Assembly: GCA_030407085.1 (NCBI GenBank) | Contig: CM059586.1 | Location: 101,879,501-101,943,500, forward strand | DNA from: Trichopria drosophilae | Taxonomy: Eukaryota; Arthropoda; Insecta; Hymenoptera; Diapriidae | Direction: 5' to 3' | DNA: 64,000 nucleotides | Part shown: positions 12,501-24,014 of the stretch, piece by piece | Numbering within the stretch: position 1 is the stretch's first letter | Layout: every line of letters begins with the position of its first letter | Position numbers and translations under genes: made by a program | Notes under the pieces: model-generated | Database searches by the model: none | What the model was told of the DNA's origin: nothing | Seen by the model: the letters and a program-made list of their open reading frames with translations, nothing else

Positions 12501-13360
12501 GATTTTACGTATTTTAGTGGATGTTTTGCTTCTACCAGAACTGGCACGAAATTGTGGAAAATGCTGCACCAGTTAACCGGTTATTATAAAAGTACAAGGA
12601 TATTATGGGAGGGAAGAAAACATGTAATTTTGACGTTTCAACTTGCGTGTAATACTAGAAACTAACTGTTACATCGAGCTTATCTGTGATATCGAGTGTT
12701 TAAAACGGAACCCTACAAAAATCTTAATTTACGCCACCACATTGGTAAAGTTAAATGTTTACTGTCTGGGAGCAAGACTTTAAATCCAAGCATTGACTTT
12801 GAAAACAATTAAAAAATACTTAATAGCTTGTATAAATAATATACACTAATATTCTATGAATTTTTTTGGCTACTAGTAAGAAAATCCTATATTTTATTAA
12901 GTTCCAGAACAGCCATATTGAAAACTATTATAGAAATCGTCAAATATATTAAAAACATCACGGATAATTTTAAAAATCATGTTCACGGGTTATTTTCTTA
13001 GGAACAACATTTTGATCAATATTGATTAATATCAAAATTATTCAGGAATACACGTTTTTTTCATTTTCACACTTATCAACCGTTGTTAAGAGGATAGACT
13101 GAGTACAGCTGAAAACAAATTATTCCCGTAAAGTATGACTATTTTACCTACATATGACAGTAGTTTGAAATAGTTTAAAGTCCACTTTTCACTTAAAAAA
13201 AAAAGCAGAAACTTTTATACGATGTATTGTTTTTCTGCCGTGTTTTTGCATCATAGAAACTTAATTTTTGCTCCATAAAGCGAAAGAGCATAGCCAACAA
13301 TAATAAAATAAGTTTGTTTCATGGTAATATTTTGATTTGTCGATTTCATAGAGAGGAAAA
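12501..13360. other. AT-rich DNA, nothing recognised
   Basis: Unique-looking AT-rich DNA with no supported gene, RNA or transposon end. Confidence 0.5.
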
Positions 13361-13364
13361 AGTT

Positions 13365-13396
13365 ATTTTGCTCCCTAGTTGCACAATGTACTATTT
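13365..13396 (-). repeat. 32-bp dispersed segment shared with 45686-45718
   Basis: The plus strand reads ATTTTGCTCCCTAGTTGC followed by ACAATGTACTATTT. The complement occurs at 45686-45718 with about two differences. The shared block is short and its flanks differ, as expected for the end of a dispersed element. Confidence 0.5.
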
Positions 13397-13414
13397 GTAA
13401 ATTGAATCTACCGT

Positions 13415-13508
13415 TGCCCTAGTAGAAATTTGTCAATTTTTTTAACATGGTAAATAAGTATGTTATAGAAGAATTTTACAAAAAAATGTTTTCATTTCTA
13501 CCAGGGTG
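13415..13508. mobile_element. Very short hairpin MITE, about 94 bp
   Basis: CCCTAGTAGAAATTTGTC on the left faces CATTTCTACCAGGG on the right, so the ends pair over about 13 bases with one mismatch. The CTGGTAGAA terminus resembles that at 46449-46578. No clear target duplication was seen. Confidence 0.45.
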
Positions 13509-13626
13509 ACAAATATTTTTGAATAGTATGTTAATCTATCCTAGCGTAATTTGTTCTTTGTGTTCATATATTTTGCTATACATCGATGTCTGGTACGAAT
13601 AACTGGATATCTCAAACGCGGGTGGA

Positions 13627-13742
13627 AAAACAGGACATTTCGAAAGTTTTGCGACGAAGAACCGGACATTTTAGAATTTGCAAAGAAGAACCGGACTTTC
13701 GACAATCTTGCGACGAAGAACCGAATATTTCAAGATTTTCTA
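13627..13742 (+). repeat. 30-bp minisatellite, four units
   Basis: The motif GAACCGGACATTT recurs at about 13630, 13660, 13690 and 13720, an exact 30-bp spacing, with GCGACGAAGAA between. The period is a multiple of three and the array is open in the 13551-13745 frame. That frame repeats the peptide theme KNRTF/NRTFDNLATK/NRIFQDF. The surrounding frame has no other gene-like feature, so I read it as a minisatellite that happens to be open. Confidence 0.7.
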
Positions 13743-13749
13743 TAGCGAT

Positions 13750-15280
13750 TTGTTATATCGTAGTAACCTTCGAATATAACAAGTTGTTATTAAAATCTGC
13801 TGCTAACAGAGTATTATTACTTTATTGTTAATAAACGATAGTCAGATTGAGTCTAGCACCTACACTGATAACAAGACATGACCTTTGAACGTTGCTTCCT
13901 GAAAATTAATGAAATGTAATGAACATTTTCGATAAATAAAATTTCAAGAAATTTAAGAATATTTATAAAGACTGCAATGGTATTTTATTAAACTTAATGT
14001 GTATTCGTAAGGTAAAATCGATTAATGAAAACTGTATTTTACGTAATTTTTAACAATATAAAAAAAACATAAATTACTCATTTCTGCGAAATCCTTAAGA
14101 AGTAAAAAAAGTAAAATAAATCTTGTATAAATAACAAATTTATTATTATACAAAAATAACTTAAAATAGCACATTTCCAATTTTTACGTCATTGCATAAA
14201 CAGGAATATATTTAATAAAATTCAATTTACTTGATGTGAGACGATGTCATAAATCGATAATAATAAAATGTCGAGGAAACATAGTCAGTGAAAAACATTT
14301 ACGTTTCTGCTATTCCAATTTGCATGTTCATTGAGAAATTCTTGCTTGAAAGATTTGCAAATTTCTTATTTTATTTTATCTCCTGCCTACTGCTGCAAAA
14401 TAAAAAAAATGTATAAAATTAAAATATGGCGCGATGTAACGAAGCAGCTGCAATAAAATACTGTAAATAATAAAACAGAATGGATATATAAAAACCATTA
14501 AAAATTCATGACATTTGTAAAAAGCGAGTTTGTGGAATATATAAGCGTTTACAAAATAAAAAACTTCAGAGGATATCCAATTGAGAAACAAATCCACCTT
14601 ATATACTTCAAGACATACTAATCTATATACACTTCATTCGCATTGAAACCATTTTTACGGTTTAGTAAATCGAAATATTAATACGTGTTAAAATAACATC
14701 ATGGCAGTTAAAAAATGTCGATAATGAAACAAGTCTGAACTTAAGGTGTCCGAAATAATACGTATCCAGTTACGACAGTATTTTTTTTTATATTTTAATT
14801 AATATTTTTCGTCAGAATTTGTTGAACACTTTATTTTAAAACAAACATTTTAAAAAAATGAAAAAGTAGTAAAAAATGTTGAAAAAATTTATTTCAATTT
14901 GAAAAACAATATAAAAAGAAAAACAATTTGAAAAATGCATGTTTGTTTTAAAATAATCTTATATAGTTTTTCACGGTTTAATTTTTTGAAAATGCTAACA
15001 AAAATTCTGAAAGTTTAGTGAATTTTACGTCAGATATGTCTGCTTAAACATTTTTCAAAACCTAAAATACATTAAGGACTTAATGGGTTAAGTAATATGT
15101 ATTATAGAATCTATGAGACTTTACTTGTTACACAATGACATTTTCTTACTATTTACTAAATCTTATTTTATTGTTTAAACTATATTAACATACTAATTTA
15201 ATAAAATATTATACAAATGAGGTTATGATGATAAATTAGTAACCAATGGCACATACAAATTAAAATATTTATGGGTAGAG
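13750..15280. other. AT-rich DNA; possible solo TTAATGGGTTAA end
   Basis: Plain AT-rich sequence. TTAATGGGTTAA near 15080-15091 matches the outer end of the TTAA palindrome at 21487-22802, but no partner end was found. A 73-codon minus frame (14376-14597) looks like chance. Confidence 0.4.
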
Positions 15281-15289
15281 AGAATATTG

Positions 15290-15540
15290 GAGGAGAAACT
15301 AGGGGCCTTTTACAGGGATGAGAAAACTTTGAAGGAGGGTTCGATAGCGCCTATCGCAGGACAATTAACGAATTAATCCCGCACAGTGGCTGCAAAACGC
15401 GATTCGCAATGAGTCAAAGCGGATGGGCCGAGTGGAAGTTATCGGTTATCGGGTGATTATTAATGTTTTACGCTGATTGATTTGAGTGAGGACGTTTTGA
15501 CGTATCGCCACAAAAAAAAACGCTCCTGCAACCTCTCACT
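15290..15540. promoter_or_regulatory. Candidate enhancer-like island with homeodomain motifs
   Basis: GC-richer complex DNA without a gene. It contains AATTAATCCC (15371-15380), which combines a homeodomain core with the TAATCC site bound by Bicoid/Otx-class proteins. It also has TGATTGAT (15474-15481), the usual Exd/Hox composite site, and further TTATCGG and ATTAAT motifs. Motifs this short occur by chance. What draws attention is their clustering within 110 bp of non-repetitive DNA. Confidence 0.3.
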
Positions 15541-16109
15541 TTGCTAAAAAACGAGATCGGCTTCTATATACGATAAAACTTTCATGCTGAAATGATCTAT
15601 TGCTATTTTTGAAAACTGTTCGTTGTTATGATTCTAATTTTTTAAAAAGTTCGAATGTAAATTTATTTTATTGTTGTTCAAAATTGTTTCGTAATCATAT
15701 CTCTGATTTAAAAAGATGTATCAATGTAAAAGCAAGTAAGGAGTAATGAAAATATATACACTGAATGGTGTATAGGTAATAAATGTCATTGTGCGAAATA
15801 AAATTTAAGAGTAAAGATCACAATGGAAATAAAAGTTGTAAAAAAGTTATAAATATTCATAAAACGTAATAAAAATTGACGAAGAAAAGATAATAATTTG
15901 AATATAGGCACATAAGGTAGTTTTATCTGATGTTCGTCATAACGACTAAAAGTAACTCATAATATATACAAATAATTAGGTCAAGGACGTAAGTTTTCCA
16001 CAAGATAGTCATATTTAATAATTATGATTTTATACTAATCAATCAAATGCTATTAAAACTTTTCACTTTTCACTATTTCACTTTTCTGTTGAAATTATGA
16101 AATAAAAAT
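15541..16109. other. AT-rich DNA, nothing recognised
   Basis: Unique-looking AT-rich DNA, with no supported feature. Confidence 0.5.
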
Positions 16110-17460
16110 CGTTGATTCATCGTACTGAAGTTGGACTCAAAATAAATTCGAACTCAATCTGAATTTGGTACGAAATAGTATTTGGACTAAAGCTGCATTT
16201 GACATCAAATCGAATTCGAACTCAAGTTGAATTTTATATCAAATCGAATTCAAACTCAAGTTCAATTTTAACTCAACATATTTTAAATGCAAAATCAATT
16301 TGAACTCTATGTTCAAGTCTGCCGAATTACAAAATAGCCAATAACAAAAAGACGATTCATTTTTTGTTTGCACCACCTAGAAAAAGTAATATAAATCGAA
16401 TTAGAACCCAAGTGAGATTTAATCTAATCTCGAATTGGAACGCAACTTGAGTTTGAACTCGTCAGGATTTGAACTCCACGTTTGAGTCTGTCGTTGTATA
16501 AAATAGCCAACAACACAGTGAAGATTCATTTTTTGTTTTCACCATCGAGAATACAAATTGAATTAGAACTCAAGTGAGATTTAATCTAATTTCGAATTGG
16601 AACGCAACTTGAATTTGAAATCGTCAGGATTTGAACTCCACGATAAACTCTGTCGTATAAAACAGCCAACAATACATTAACGATTTATTTATTTTTCACC
16701 ATCCACAAGAAGTAATACAAATCAAATTAGAACTCAAGTTGAACCTAAATTCAAATCGTATTCGAACTCAAACCGAATTTTATATCAAATCGAATTCGAA
16801 CTCAAATTGAATTTTATATCAAAATCTAATTCAAACTCAAGTTTAATTTTACCTCAACATATTTTGAATGCAAAATCAATTTGAACTCTACGTTCAAGTC
16901 TGCCTTAATATAAAACAGCCAATAATAAAGCGGCGATTCATTTTTTCTTTGAACCACCGAGAAGAAGTAATACAAATCGAATTAGAACTCAAGCGAAATT
17001 TAATCTAATCTCTAATTGGAACGCAACTTGAATTTGAACTCGTCAGGATTTGAACTCCACGTTTGAGTCTGTCGTTGTATAAAATAGCCAACAACACAGT
17101 GAAGATTCATTTTTTGTTTTCACCATTCCGAAGAAGTCATATAAATCAAATAACAACTCAGGTTCAACCAAAATTCAAATCAAATTCGAACTCCAACTGA
17201 ATTTTATATCAAATTGAATTCGAACACAAGTTGAATTTTATATCAACATATGTTAAGTGAAAAATCAATTTGAACTCTACGTTCAAGTCTGCGGAAGTTT
17301 AAAATAGCCAATAATAAAGTGACTATTCAAGTTTTGTTTGCAACACCGAGAAGAACTAATACCAATTCAATTAGAACTCAAGTGAGAATTGATCTTATCT
17401 CGAATTGGAATGCATTTCGAATTTAAAGTCGTCATGATTTGAACTCTACGAGCGAACTTG
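16110..17460. repeat. Alternating A/B satellite-like array (AACTCAA repeats)
   Basis: Two related units alternate. Unit A carries GAATTTTATATCAAATCGAA and ends near TTTGAACTCTACGTTCAAG. Unit B carries GTGAGATTTAATCTAATC and ends near GATTTGAACTCCACG. The GAACTC(C/T)A anchors lie near 16301 (A), 16471 (B), 16633 (B), 16883 (A), 17052 (B), 17271 (A) and 17441 (B). An A+B dimer of about 389 bp is the basic period, with one extra B unit of 162 bp. ATAAAATAGCCAA followed by ATTCATTTTTTGTTT links successive units. Within units, short AACTCAAGTTGAATTT motifs repeat. No coding frame is present. Confidence 0.85.
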
Positions 17461-17859
17461 ACTAAGTATAAAGTATCCTCTACATTAAACTGACATAGTT
17501 TTATTTAATAAATGGGTACAATAAAATAAATGTAGACCCTACTCTCAATACAGGGCCAGTAATATTAATGTTTTCACTTTTTCGTAATTGTTTAGAACCA
17601 TCAGAACTCAATTAACCATTAAAACTCATTACTTTTCATTTGAATAAGAAATAAACATCGTTAAGGAAAATAAACTTACACCAGTTTTTAAGATTTTCTT
17701 TTGGCAAAGAAAGGTCGAAAACATATTCAACTAAGTATTTCAATAAAATAATTAACATCTTCAAACATCCCGTGATTACTGACAACTTATTTCCTTTCAA
17801 GATTTTGAAATATATTTTTCGAGCAGCTTTTCCTACTACATTTTTAGGTCAATTCGTTA
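17461..17859. other. AT-rich DNA, nothing recognised
   Basis: AT-rich DNA after the array. No supported feature. Confidence 0.45.
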
Positions 17860-18100
17860 ATTGTCTACGAACAGACGCGACCAATTTCCCAACAGCCAGT
17901 GCGTTATCCAAGTTTTCTCATCCTTTTAAAAGTGTCAGATTTCTTCCGAATCTGCGGCAAGTTTCGTAAAGGGAAAAAACGTTGAGTTGAGGACAATAAC
18001 GGAAACTGTTGCGGCTAATTTTGTTAATGGTTTCCCCAATTGTTCAGATGTGATTGACGGATAACGACAGAAATCGCAGAGTGTAATAATGCGATTGAAA
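17860..18100. promoter_or_regulatory. Candidate regulatory island
   Basis: Complex GC-richer sequence with GTGATTGACGG, close to the Exd-Hth/Pbx-Meis composite TGATTGACAG, and TGTAATAATGCG downstream. Frames in either direction (17772-17969, 17935-18189) overlap and look like chance frames. The regulatory role is inferred. Confidence 0.25.
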
Positions 18101-18639
18101 ATGTATCGGCTATAAATGAGAAGAAACCGAAATTCATTAAAAATAGCGATAAATGAAATTAATAATAAATATTTCTTTGAGGATAACAAAATAAGCTGAT
18201 CAACAGAAAAAGCAAATGCATAATAATTAATAATTAGATCGAAATTCTTTTTGAACTGATTGAAAAGGAGAATATGTGTAATTCTACAGAACTTTTAAAT
18301 TTTACTGTATACGACGATATATCTCTCACGCAAATGAATATCACAACATAATATTTAACAATTTGATCATTTAATAATACAAACATTAATCGTTGTTCTT
18401 ATTTATAACTACCTTGTACAGAACAGTTTGTAACTTAAAATATTTTTCGTTGGAGCTCTTGTAAACTTCAACTTTACGCCCGGATTCTCGGGTAGAAGTT
18501 CATTTTTTCAAAGGATTAAAAGTGCTTAATAAAAATGAGTTATGAGTGTGAACTATTACTTCAGAAGGGCAGTAGTAGTTTAATACCTATAGTCATAAGT
18601 TTCATGGATTTATTATATGGTTACATTTATTCATTTCGA
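18101..18639. other. AT-rich DNA, nothing recognised
   Basis: AT-rich DNA, no supported feature. Confidence 0.45.
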
Positions 18640-18870
18640 TGAAATCGCATTTGAGCTCAAATTGGATTTGAATTCAAGTTGAATTTAAACTTAAATTGAC
18701 ATTGAACTCAGCTGTGTTTGAACTCAAATCCCGTTAGAACCGAGTAGAATTTAAACCCCAATCGAATTCAATCTCTAGTTGAATTTGAACTCAAATCGAA
18801 TTTGAACTCAAAATATATCTTCGATCCACAATCTCTACGATCAAGTATGGCGAAGTATAAAAAAGCCAAT
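18640..18870. repeat. Outlying fragment of the AACTCAA array
   Basis: Several GAACTCAAATCGAATTTG-type motifs recur, followed by an ACGATCAAGT and AAGTATAAAAAAGCCAATAA segment. These match the unit junctions of the 16110-17460 array. It is a short, diverged piece of the same family. Confidence 0.65.
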
Positions 18871-19309
18871 AATTTACCCAATTTATAATATTTTAGAATT
18901 GCGCGTTTGACTATCGGACATAAGTAAATGGAACAATATTATTGTTTGGTTTACTATGAAAAATAGTGGAAATAATTACTTTCTTATGAAATAACTCCTT
19001 TCTTATGAATTAACTGTTTCTACCTGTGTAGTCATTGATGGTTCGGTGCAGAGATTCTTACAGATGTTTCACATGAATTCAAAATAACATCTAACATGTT
19101 AATAAATTGTATTCTTCAAACGTATCATGGAATCGTCAGTAACAAAATTTAACCACAATTAACCTAGACCAAGATAAAGAATGAATTAGTGTGAGATGAA
19201 GAAGGCGTTCGCCAGAAGATAAGCCAGGAATGGAGTAAGAAAATGTGAAACGACATAGGATAGAAAAAGATGGTTAGATTGGAAGATGGGTAGATGGGGA
19301 CAGAGAGAT
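18871..19309. other. AT-rich DNA, nothing recognised
   Basis: No supported feature. Confidence 0.45.
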
Positions 19310-19790
19310 AGATTCAAAAGGGTTCGTAGTTTGGGTGACGCGGGGTTGATCGATGGCGGATATCGAGCGCATCGCGCTCCGTCACCCCGAGTCGGTTGAA
19401 GGAGTTTGGCTGGCTTTCTCATTACACAGCCGAAGGAGACTTCCGCCGGAACAGGAACCCAACTTCCCTGAGAGAGCAACCGGGAATCCACTTCGTGTGT
19501 CACCGTGGATTGGCATGCTTCAAATCTTTGTACACAAAAATGTCACTTCACTATACGCCGAGTAATTCCGCTGCACGTCGAGTTCCTCTCCAAACTTTCC
19601 AGTTCTCTCGTCTCATTAGTGCACGATTTCGAAATTGGGTTAAATCGAGAATTCGATTGCGTTAGCGAACACTGAGAAACTTTTGTTTTTCGGTTCGCAT
19701 TCCGCACGAAAAAGCAACGAAAGATACACAGGAGACCGATCTCTCTTTTTTCCAGACAATTTGGCTTTGACAAATACTCTTAAATTTCCA
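19310..19790. other. GC-rich island, no recognisable gene
   Basis: About 480 bp of GC-rich complex DNA, including the short palindrome GAGCGCATCGCGCTC. Frames of 70-105 codons overlap on both strands, the pattern expected from GC-rich DNA with few stop codons rather than from a gene. Candidate conserved non-coding DNA. Confidence 0.3.
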
Positions 19791-19984
19791 TTGAAATATA
19801 GCAATAAATTGAACATTACCGTTTAGTTAGTGTACTGTTGAGTAACTTCAGAAATAGCTGATACATTGTGAAATAGCATTTAGAATTGCAGTAACTTTAT
19901 GGTGTTCTTAACCATTTTTTAAAATTTTAATACAATACTGCAATAAAGCAACATTTTAGAATTTTAAATTTAATTTCAATTTGA

Positions 19985-20450
19985 CATTAAATAGGATTTG
20001 AACTCACGTAGAAATGGAACTCAAGTTAAATACGAATTCAAATCCAACTCAAACCCAAACTGAGTTTTATTTCACATAAATTTGGACTCAAGATTAATTT
20101 TTAATTGAATCAATTTCGAACTCAAATTGAATTTGAACTAATAGTAAATTCGAACTCCACGATAGTCGGTCGAAGTATAAAATAGTCAATAATAAATCGA
20201 CGATTTATTTTCGGTTTTCACCATCGAGTTGCAAATCGAATTAGAACTCAAGCTGAATTTACTATCAAATAGAATTTGGACTAAAGCTGCATTTGAAATG
20301 AAATCTAATAAGAACTCAAGTCAAATTTGAACTTTGCACCATCGAGAAGATGTAATACAAATCCAACTGGAACTCAAGTGAGATCTCATCTTGTCTCGAA
20401 TTTGAACTCATAACGATTTGAACTTTACGATCAAACCTAAGTATAAAATG
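19985..20450. repeat. Outlying fragment of the AACTCAA array
   Basis: It contains GAACTCAAGTTAAAT, TTGAACTCATAACG and the junction motif TATAAAATAGTCAATAATAAA followed by TTCACCATCGAG. All match units of the 16110-17460 array, at lower similarity. The array family thus occupies three blocks over about 4.3 kb. Confidence 0.7.
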
Positions 20451-20879
20451 GCCTCTATAATAAAATGGCGTAATTTTATTTAATAAATGGGTTTAATAAA
20501 ATAAATTTATATCATACTCCCTGACAGAGGACTAGTATATTAATATTTTCCTTTACATAAACTCATTATTAATGTGTTCATGGTGAGATTTGGTTTTGAT
20601 GTAATTGAGGCATACTCATTTTTATTATTTTATGACATCCTAAAATATTTTGTTGATTGTGTTCTATTATATAATGTGATGAAAAACTTTAGTAGCAGTT
20701 GCTATCAACTTTTCAAAGATTATCAAAATATAAGTAAATAATTAAACATTTCTGGACATTTTTACTGCTTTTATAATTTTTATTTGTAAAAGTTCTTAAA
20801 ACACATGTACTAAAATTAAAGCCTACATAAGAGGCATAGTATGCCTTTGATTTAACGTGGTTATTTACATCTTTAATGT
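20451..20879. other. AT-rich DNA, nothing recognised
   Basis: No supported feature. Confidence 0.45.
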
Positions 20880-21010
20880 CAAGTGATCTCGGTGCTATTG
20901 TGCGACGTAGAAATTATGCACAGCACGGAAACAATATTATATCTCGGAAACGAATTAATTATTCCGTAACCTCGACAATAGTCTAATGGGGTAAGGGATA
21001 TATCGCATGC
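20880..21010. other. Short GC-richer island
   Basis: About 130 bp of complex DNA with AACGAATTAATTATT and CAATATT motifs and no frame. A possible conserved element; inference from composition only. Confidence 0.2.
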
Positions 21011-21131
21011 ATTTACTAGTATTTCACACTTGATAGTTCGTTATCATATTACCTTCAATTTTTTTATTTCATTCAAAATTTACATTAAACTATACGAGAT
21101 CACCAGTATTAACATTTTTCATTTTGTTTTG

Positions 21132-21486
21132 TTAACCCATTAAATCCCAGAGGCACATTTTTTATCGATTGTTGAGATCAATTCTTAATAGGAAAATAAA
21201 TGTGATCTAATATTTTCGATTTGCATAGTCAAAATTATATTGAAATGTCTTATAAAACCGAGATAGGGGCTTTTAAATACAATAATAATACCGAAAATTT
21301 GATTTTTAAAATGTTTTTTTGTTTTATATTGAAAATAAAACTGTAATATTATATTAGCCCATTAATTCCGAGACAAATACTTTTTTATTGTTGATTTTCA
21401 AGCTTCTTTCTCAACAGAAAAATTAATTGATATTTAAATCCGAATACAGCCCACCATTTTTTAATATGTTTTTTCCATTGGTGTAC
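21132..21486. repeat. Solo left ends related to the TTAA palindrome
   Basis: TTAACCCATTAAATCCCAG near 21135 and GCCCATTAATTCCGAGAC near 21358 both resemble TTAACCCATTAACGCCC, the outer end of the element starting at 21487. All three are in the same orientation. I could not find right ends for the first two, so they look like remnants of older related insertions. Confidence 0.4.
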
Positions 21487-22802
21487 TTAACCCATTAACG
21501 CCCAAAGGAGACATTTTTTTGCTTCAATTTCAAGCGAGTATTTCGTGTCAAAATCGAAGTTCCAAAAAATTGAAACGTCCATATCCTACAGTTTTCGAGG
21601 TCACTCTTCAAGATTCCGAGGTCAAAATTGAGTTTCAGCCATCAGGAATTCCGATATGGCGCAGAATTTGAAAAAAATTTCCAAAAAATTGTGAAATATT
21701 TATTCTTATCAATTTTTTTCGAGCCAGTAGAATATTGGGATTCTATTGAAACTATGGACAAGGGTGGATAAAATACTTGAGTTTTAAGAAAAAAAATTAC
21801 TATTATACCCCACATCATTCTAACGACCTCAAAATGGCGTCAACAACGAAAATTTCTTTGAAAAATTTCTGGACAATCTAACTCAAAAACCACGCGCTTT
21901 TTAAAAAAAATGCTAAGAATGAAAAGTTCTTAGAGTTCATTGAGAAATATAATGGAATTTTCTCAAATTTTTTTGATGACATTTTGAGAAATTTTTTTTC
22001 AAATTTTTTTCAATATTGTAATTTATTGACACGAAAAATTCTGAAAAAAGTAAAGTGTATTCTCTGATGAATTCTAAGAGTTTTTTATTCTTTGTAATTT
22101 TTTCAAAAGTTACTAGTTTGTGAGAAAAAAAATCCTGAACTATAATATTTAAAATTCATTTCCTCGAAAACTATCAACTTCTTGAAAAAAATTACAAAGA
22201 ACAAAAAACTCATAGAATTCATCAGAGAAAACACTATATTTTTTTCAGAATTTTTCGTAAATAAATTACAATATTGAAAAAAATTTGAAAAAAAATTTCT
22301 CAAATTGTCATCAAAAAAATTTGAGAAAATTCCATTATATTTCTCAATGAACTCTAAGAACTTTTCATTCTTAACATTTTTTTTAAAAAAAGCTCGTAGT
22401 TTTTGAGTTAGATCGTTCAGAAATTTTTCAAAGAAATTTTCATTGTGGACGCCATTTTGAGGTCGATAGAATGATGTGGGGTATAATAGTAAAATTTTTT
22501 CTTAAAACTCAAGTATTTTATCCACCTTTGTCCATAGTTTCAATAGAATCCCAGTATTCTAATGGCTCGAAAAAAATTGATAAAAATAAATATTTCACAA
22601 TTTTTTCGAAAATTTGTCCAAATTCGGCGCCATATTGGAATTCCTGATGGCTGAAATTCCATTTTGACCTGGGAATCTGCAAGAGCAACCTTGAAAATAG
22701 TAGGACATGGACCTTTCAATTTTTTGGAGTTTCGATTTTGATACGAAATACTCGATTGAATTTCAAGCAAAAAAAAGTGTCCTTTGGGCGTTAATGGGTT
22801 AA
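21487..22802. mobile_element. 1.3-kb palindromic element with TTAA ends (piggyBac-like MITE)
   Basis: It starts with TTAACCCATTAACGCCCAAAG and ends with the complement CTTTGGGCGTTAATGGGTTAA. The two arms are about 650 bp each, align along nearly their whole length around a centre near 22145, and differ at roughly one base in ten by eye. TTAA at both edges followed by CCC is typical of piggyBac-type insertions. It has no transposase frame; frames such as 22540-22830 are arm sequence. Transcription from either side could give a long double-stranded RNA. Confidence 0.8.
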
Positions 22803-24014
22803 AATTGTATTTATATCTGTTTGAAAGCAAAAATTACGGTTTTTAAATGAAAAACTCTAAAAATGTTAAAATTGTTCTTTGTGAATTTCATTTACATTGA
22901 AAATAAAAAGGAATTACTTACGGGTTTCTTTCGGTAAAAACGAAAGAACAATTGGCGGTACAAACTTTTCTATGAATTGAATGTGTAAAACAAATTATGT
23001 ATGAAGGATTTGAAAGTTTTTGTTCACATTATGACAATCAATATGCAAAATTCTCTATAACGGATCCAATATGGTTGACAAAAATTCCAAAAAAGTCTGA
23101 GTTCACCGAAAATTGATATATACAGTATAAGTTTTGAAAAACAAAAAGAGTTGCGTGTGAAATATGAGTTGAACAATTCAACATGACATCCTGATATTCG
23201 ATTTTAAAAAAAGTTGCAACCTTCACGCGCAGAAAAATATAAATGCCGCTGCGACATTTTAAGGGGTTAATCCCATTTGTAGAGTCAAAAAATAACATTT
23301 TTAATGAACAGTTTTCAAGAAAACTACGAAACCTTTTTAAACGATCACTATATCATCTTAAAGTACAATCATTCAACTTATTTCCATAAGTTACTTATTA
23401 ACAAATATTACATAGTTGAGTTACAAATAGCGGCGAAATAAATTGTATTTCTATTTTGTGGGTTTGAAGTGACCAAAATTGTGGCGAACTGGTTCATCTG
23501 AAACAAAAAATGTCAATAGATTTAATTAATTAACAGTATAAACTAGCGTCTAATCGAAAGATTGAACAAAAAATACACTTTTCAGAAAATGGTGGGCAGG
23601 CAAAATCAATGGTTCCATTTTACTAAAAGAATGGTCGTTTTCTGACTATAAAACTACAGTATTATATTTAAAAAAATAACCGGCCGGGGAAGAAACTTCC
23701 AAAAATCAACAGACCGAAAGAAAGTAAATTAAAATACTCACGCAATATGGAAAATTTAGTTTTTCGGGGTTTTGATTTTCGGAACTTTATTCCCCGACCA
23801 AATAAAAGATTAAACGCTCCATTTTTAGGTATTAAATAACTCTGCAGTTTAAAAAGGATCAGTTCATGATATGAAAGTCACCGACATGAAAACTGTAATT
23901 TCGAAAACGCTCATATTTTATTGAAATTGACAGAAAATGTTAGAAACTTATTCTAATGTAGTTTTGCCTTGAAACTGCAACTAAATTATTATTTATTTTA
24001 AGTTGCAAGAGAGA
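22803..24014. other. AT-rich DNA with a solo AAGGGGTTAA end
   Basis: AAGGGGTTAA at 23261-23270 has the form of a right-hand TTAA-element end, but its left partner was not found. The rest is AT-rich, and no frame is convincing as a gene. Confidence 0.35.

Noticed and set aside
13627..13742. CRISPR-like regular repeats
   Set aside because: Units are contiguous, without spacers, in animal-type DNA. It is a minisatellite.
22540..22830. 96-codon minus frame
   Set aside because: It lies inside the right arm of the TTAA palindrome, and the same peptide in broken form is found in the left arm. It is not a gene.
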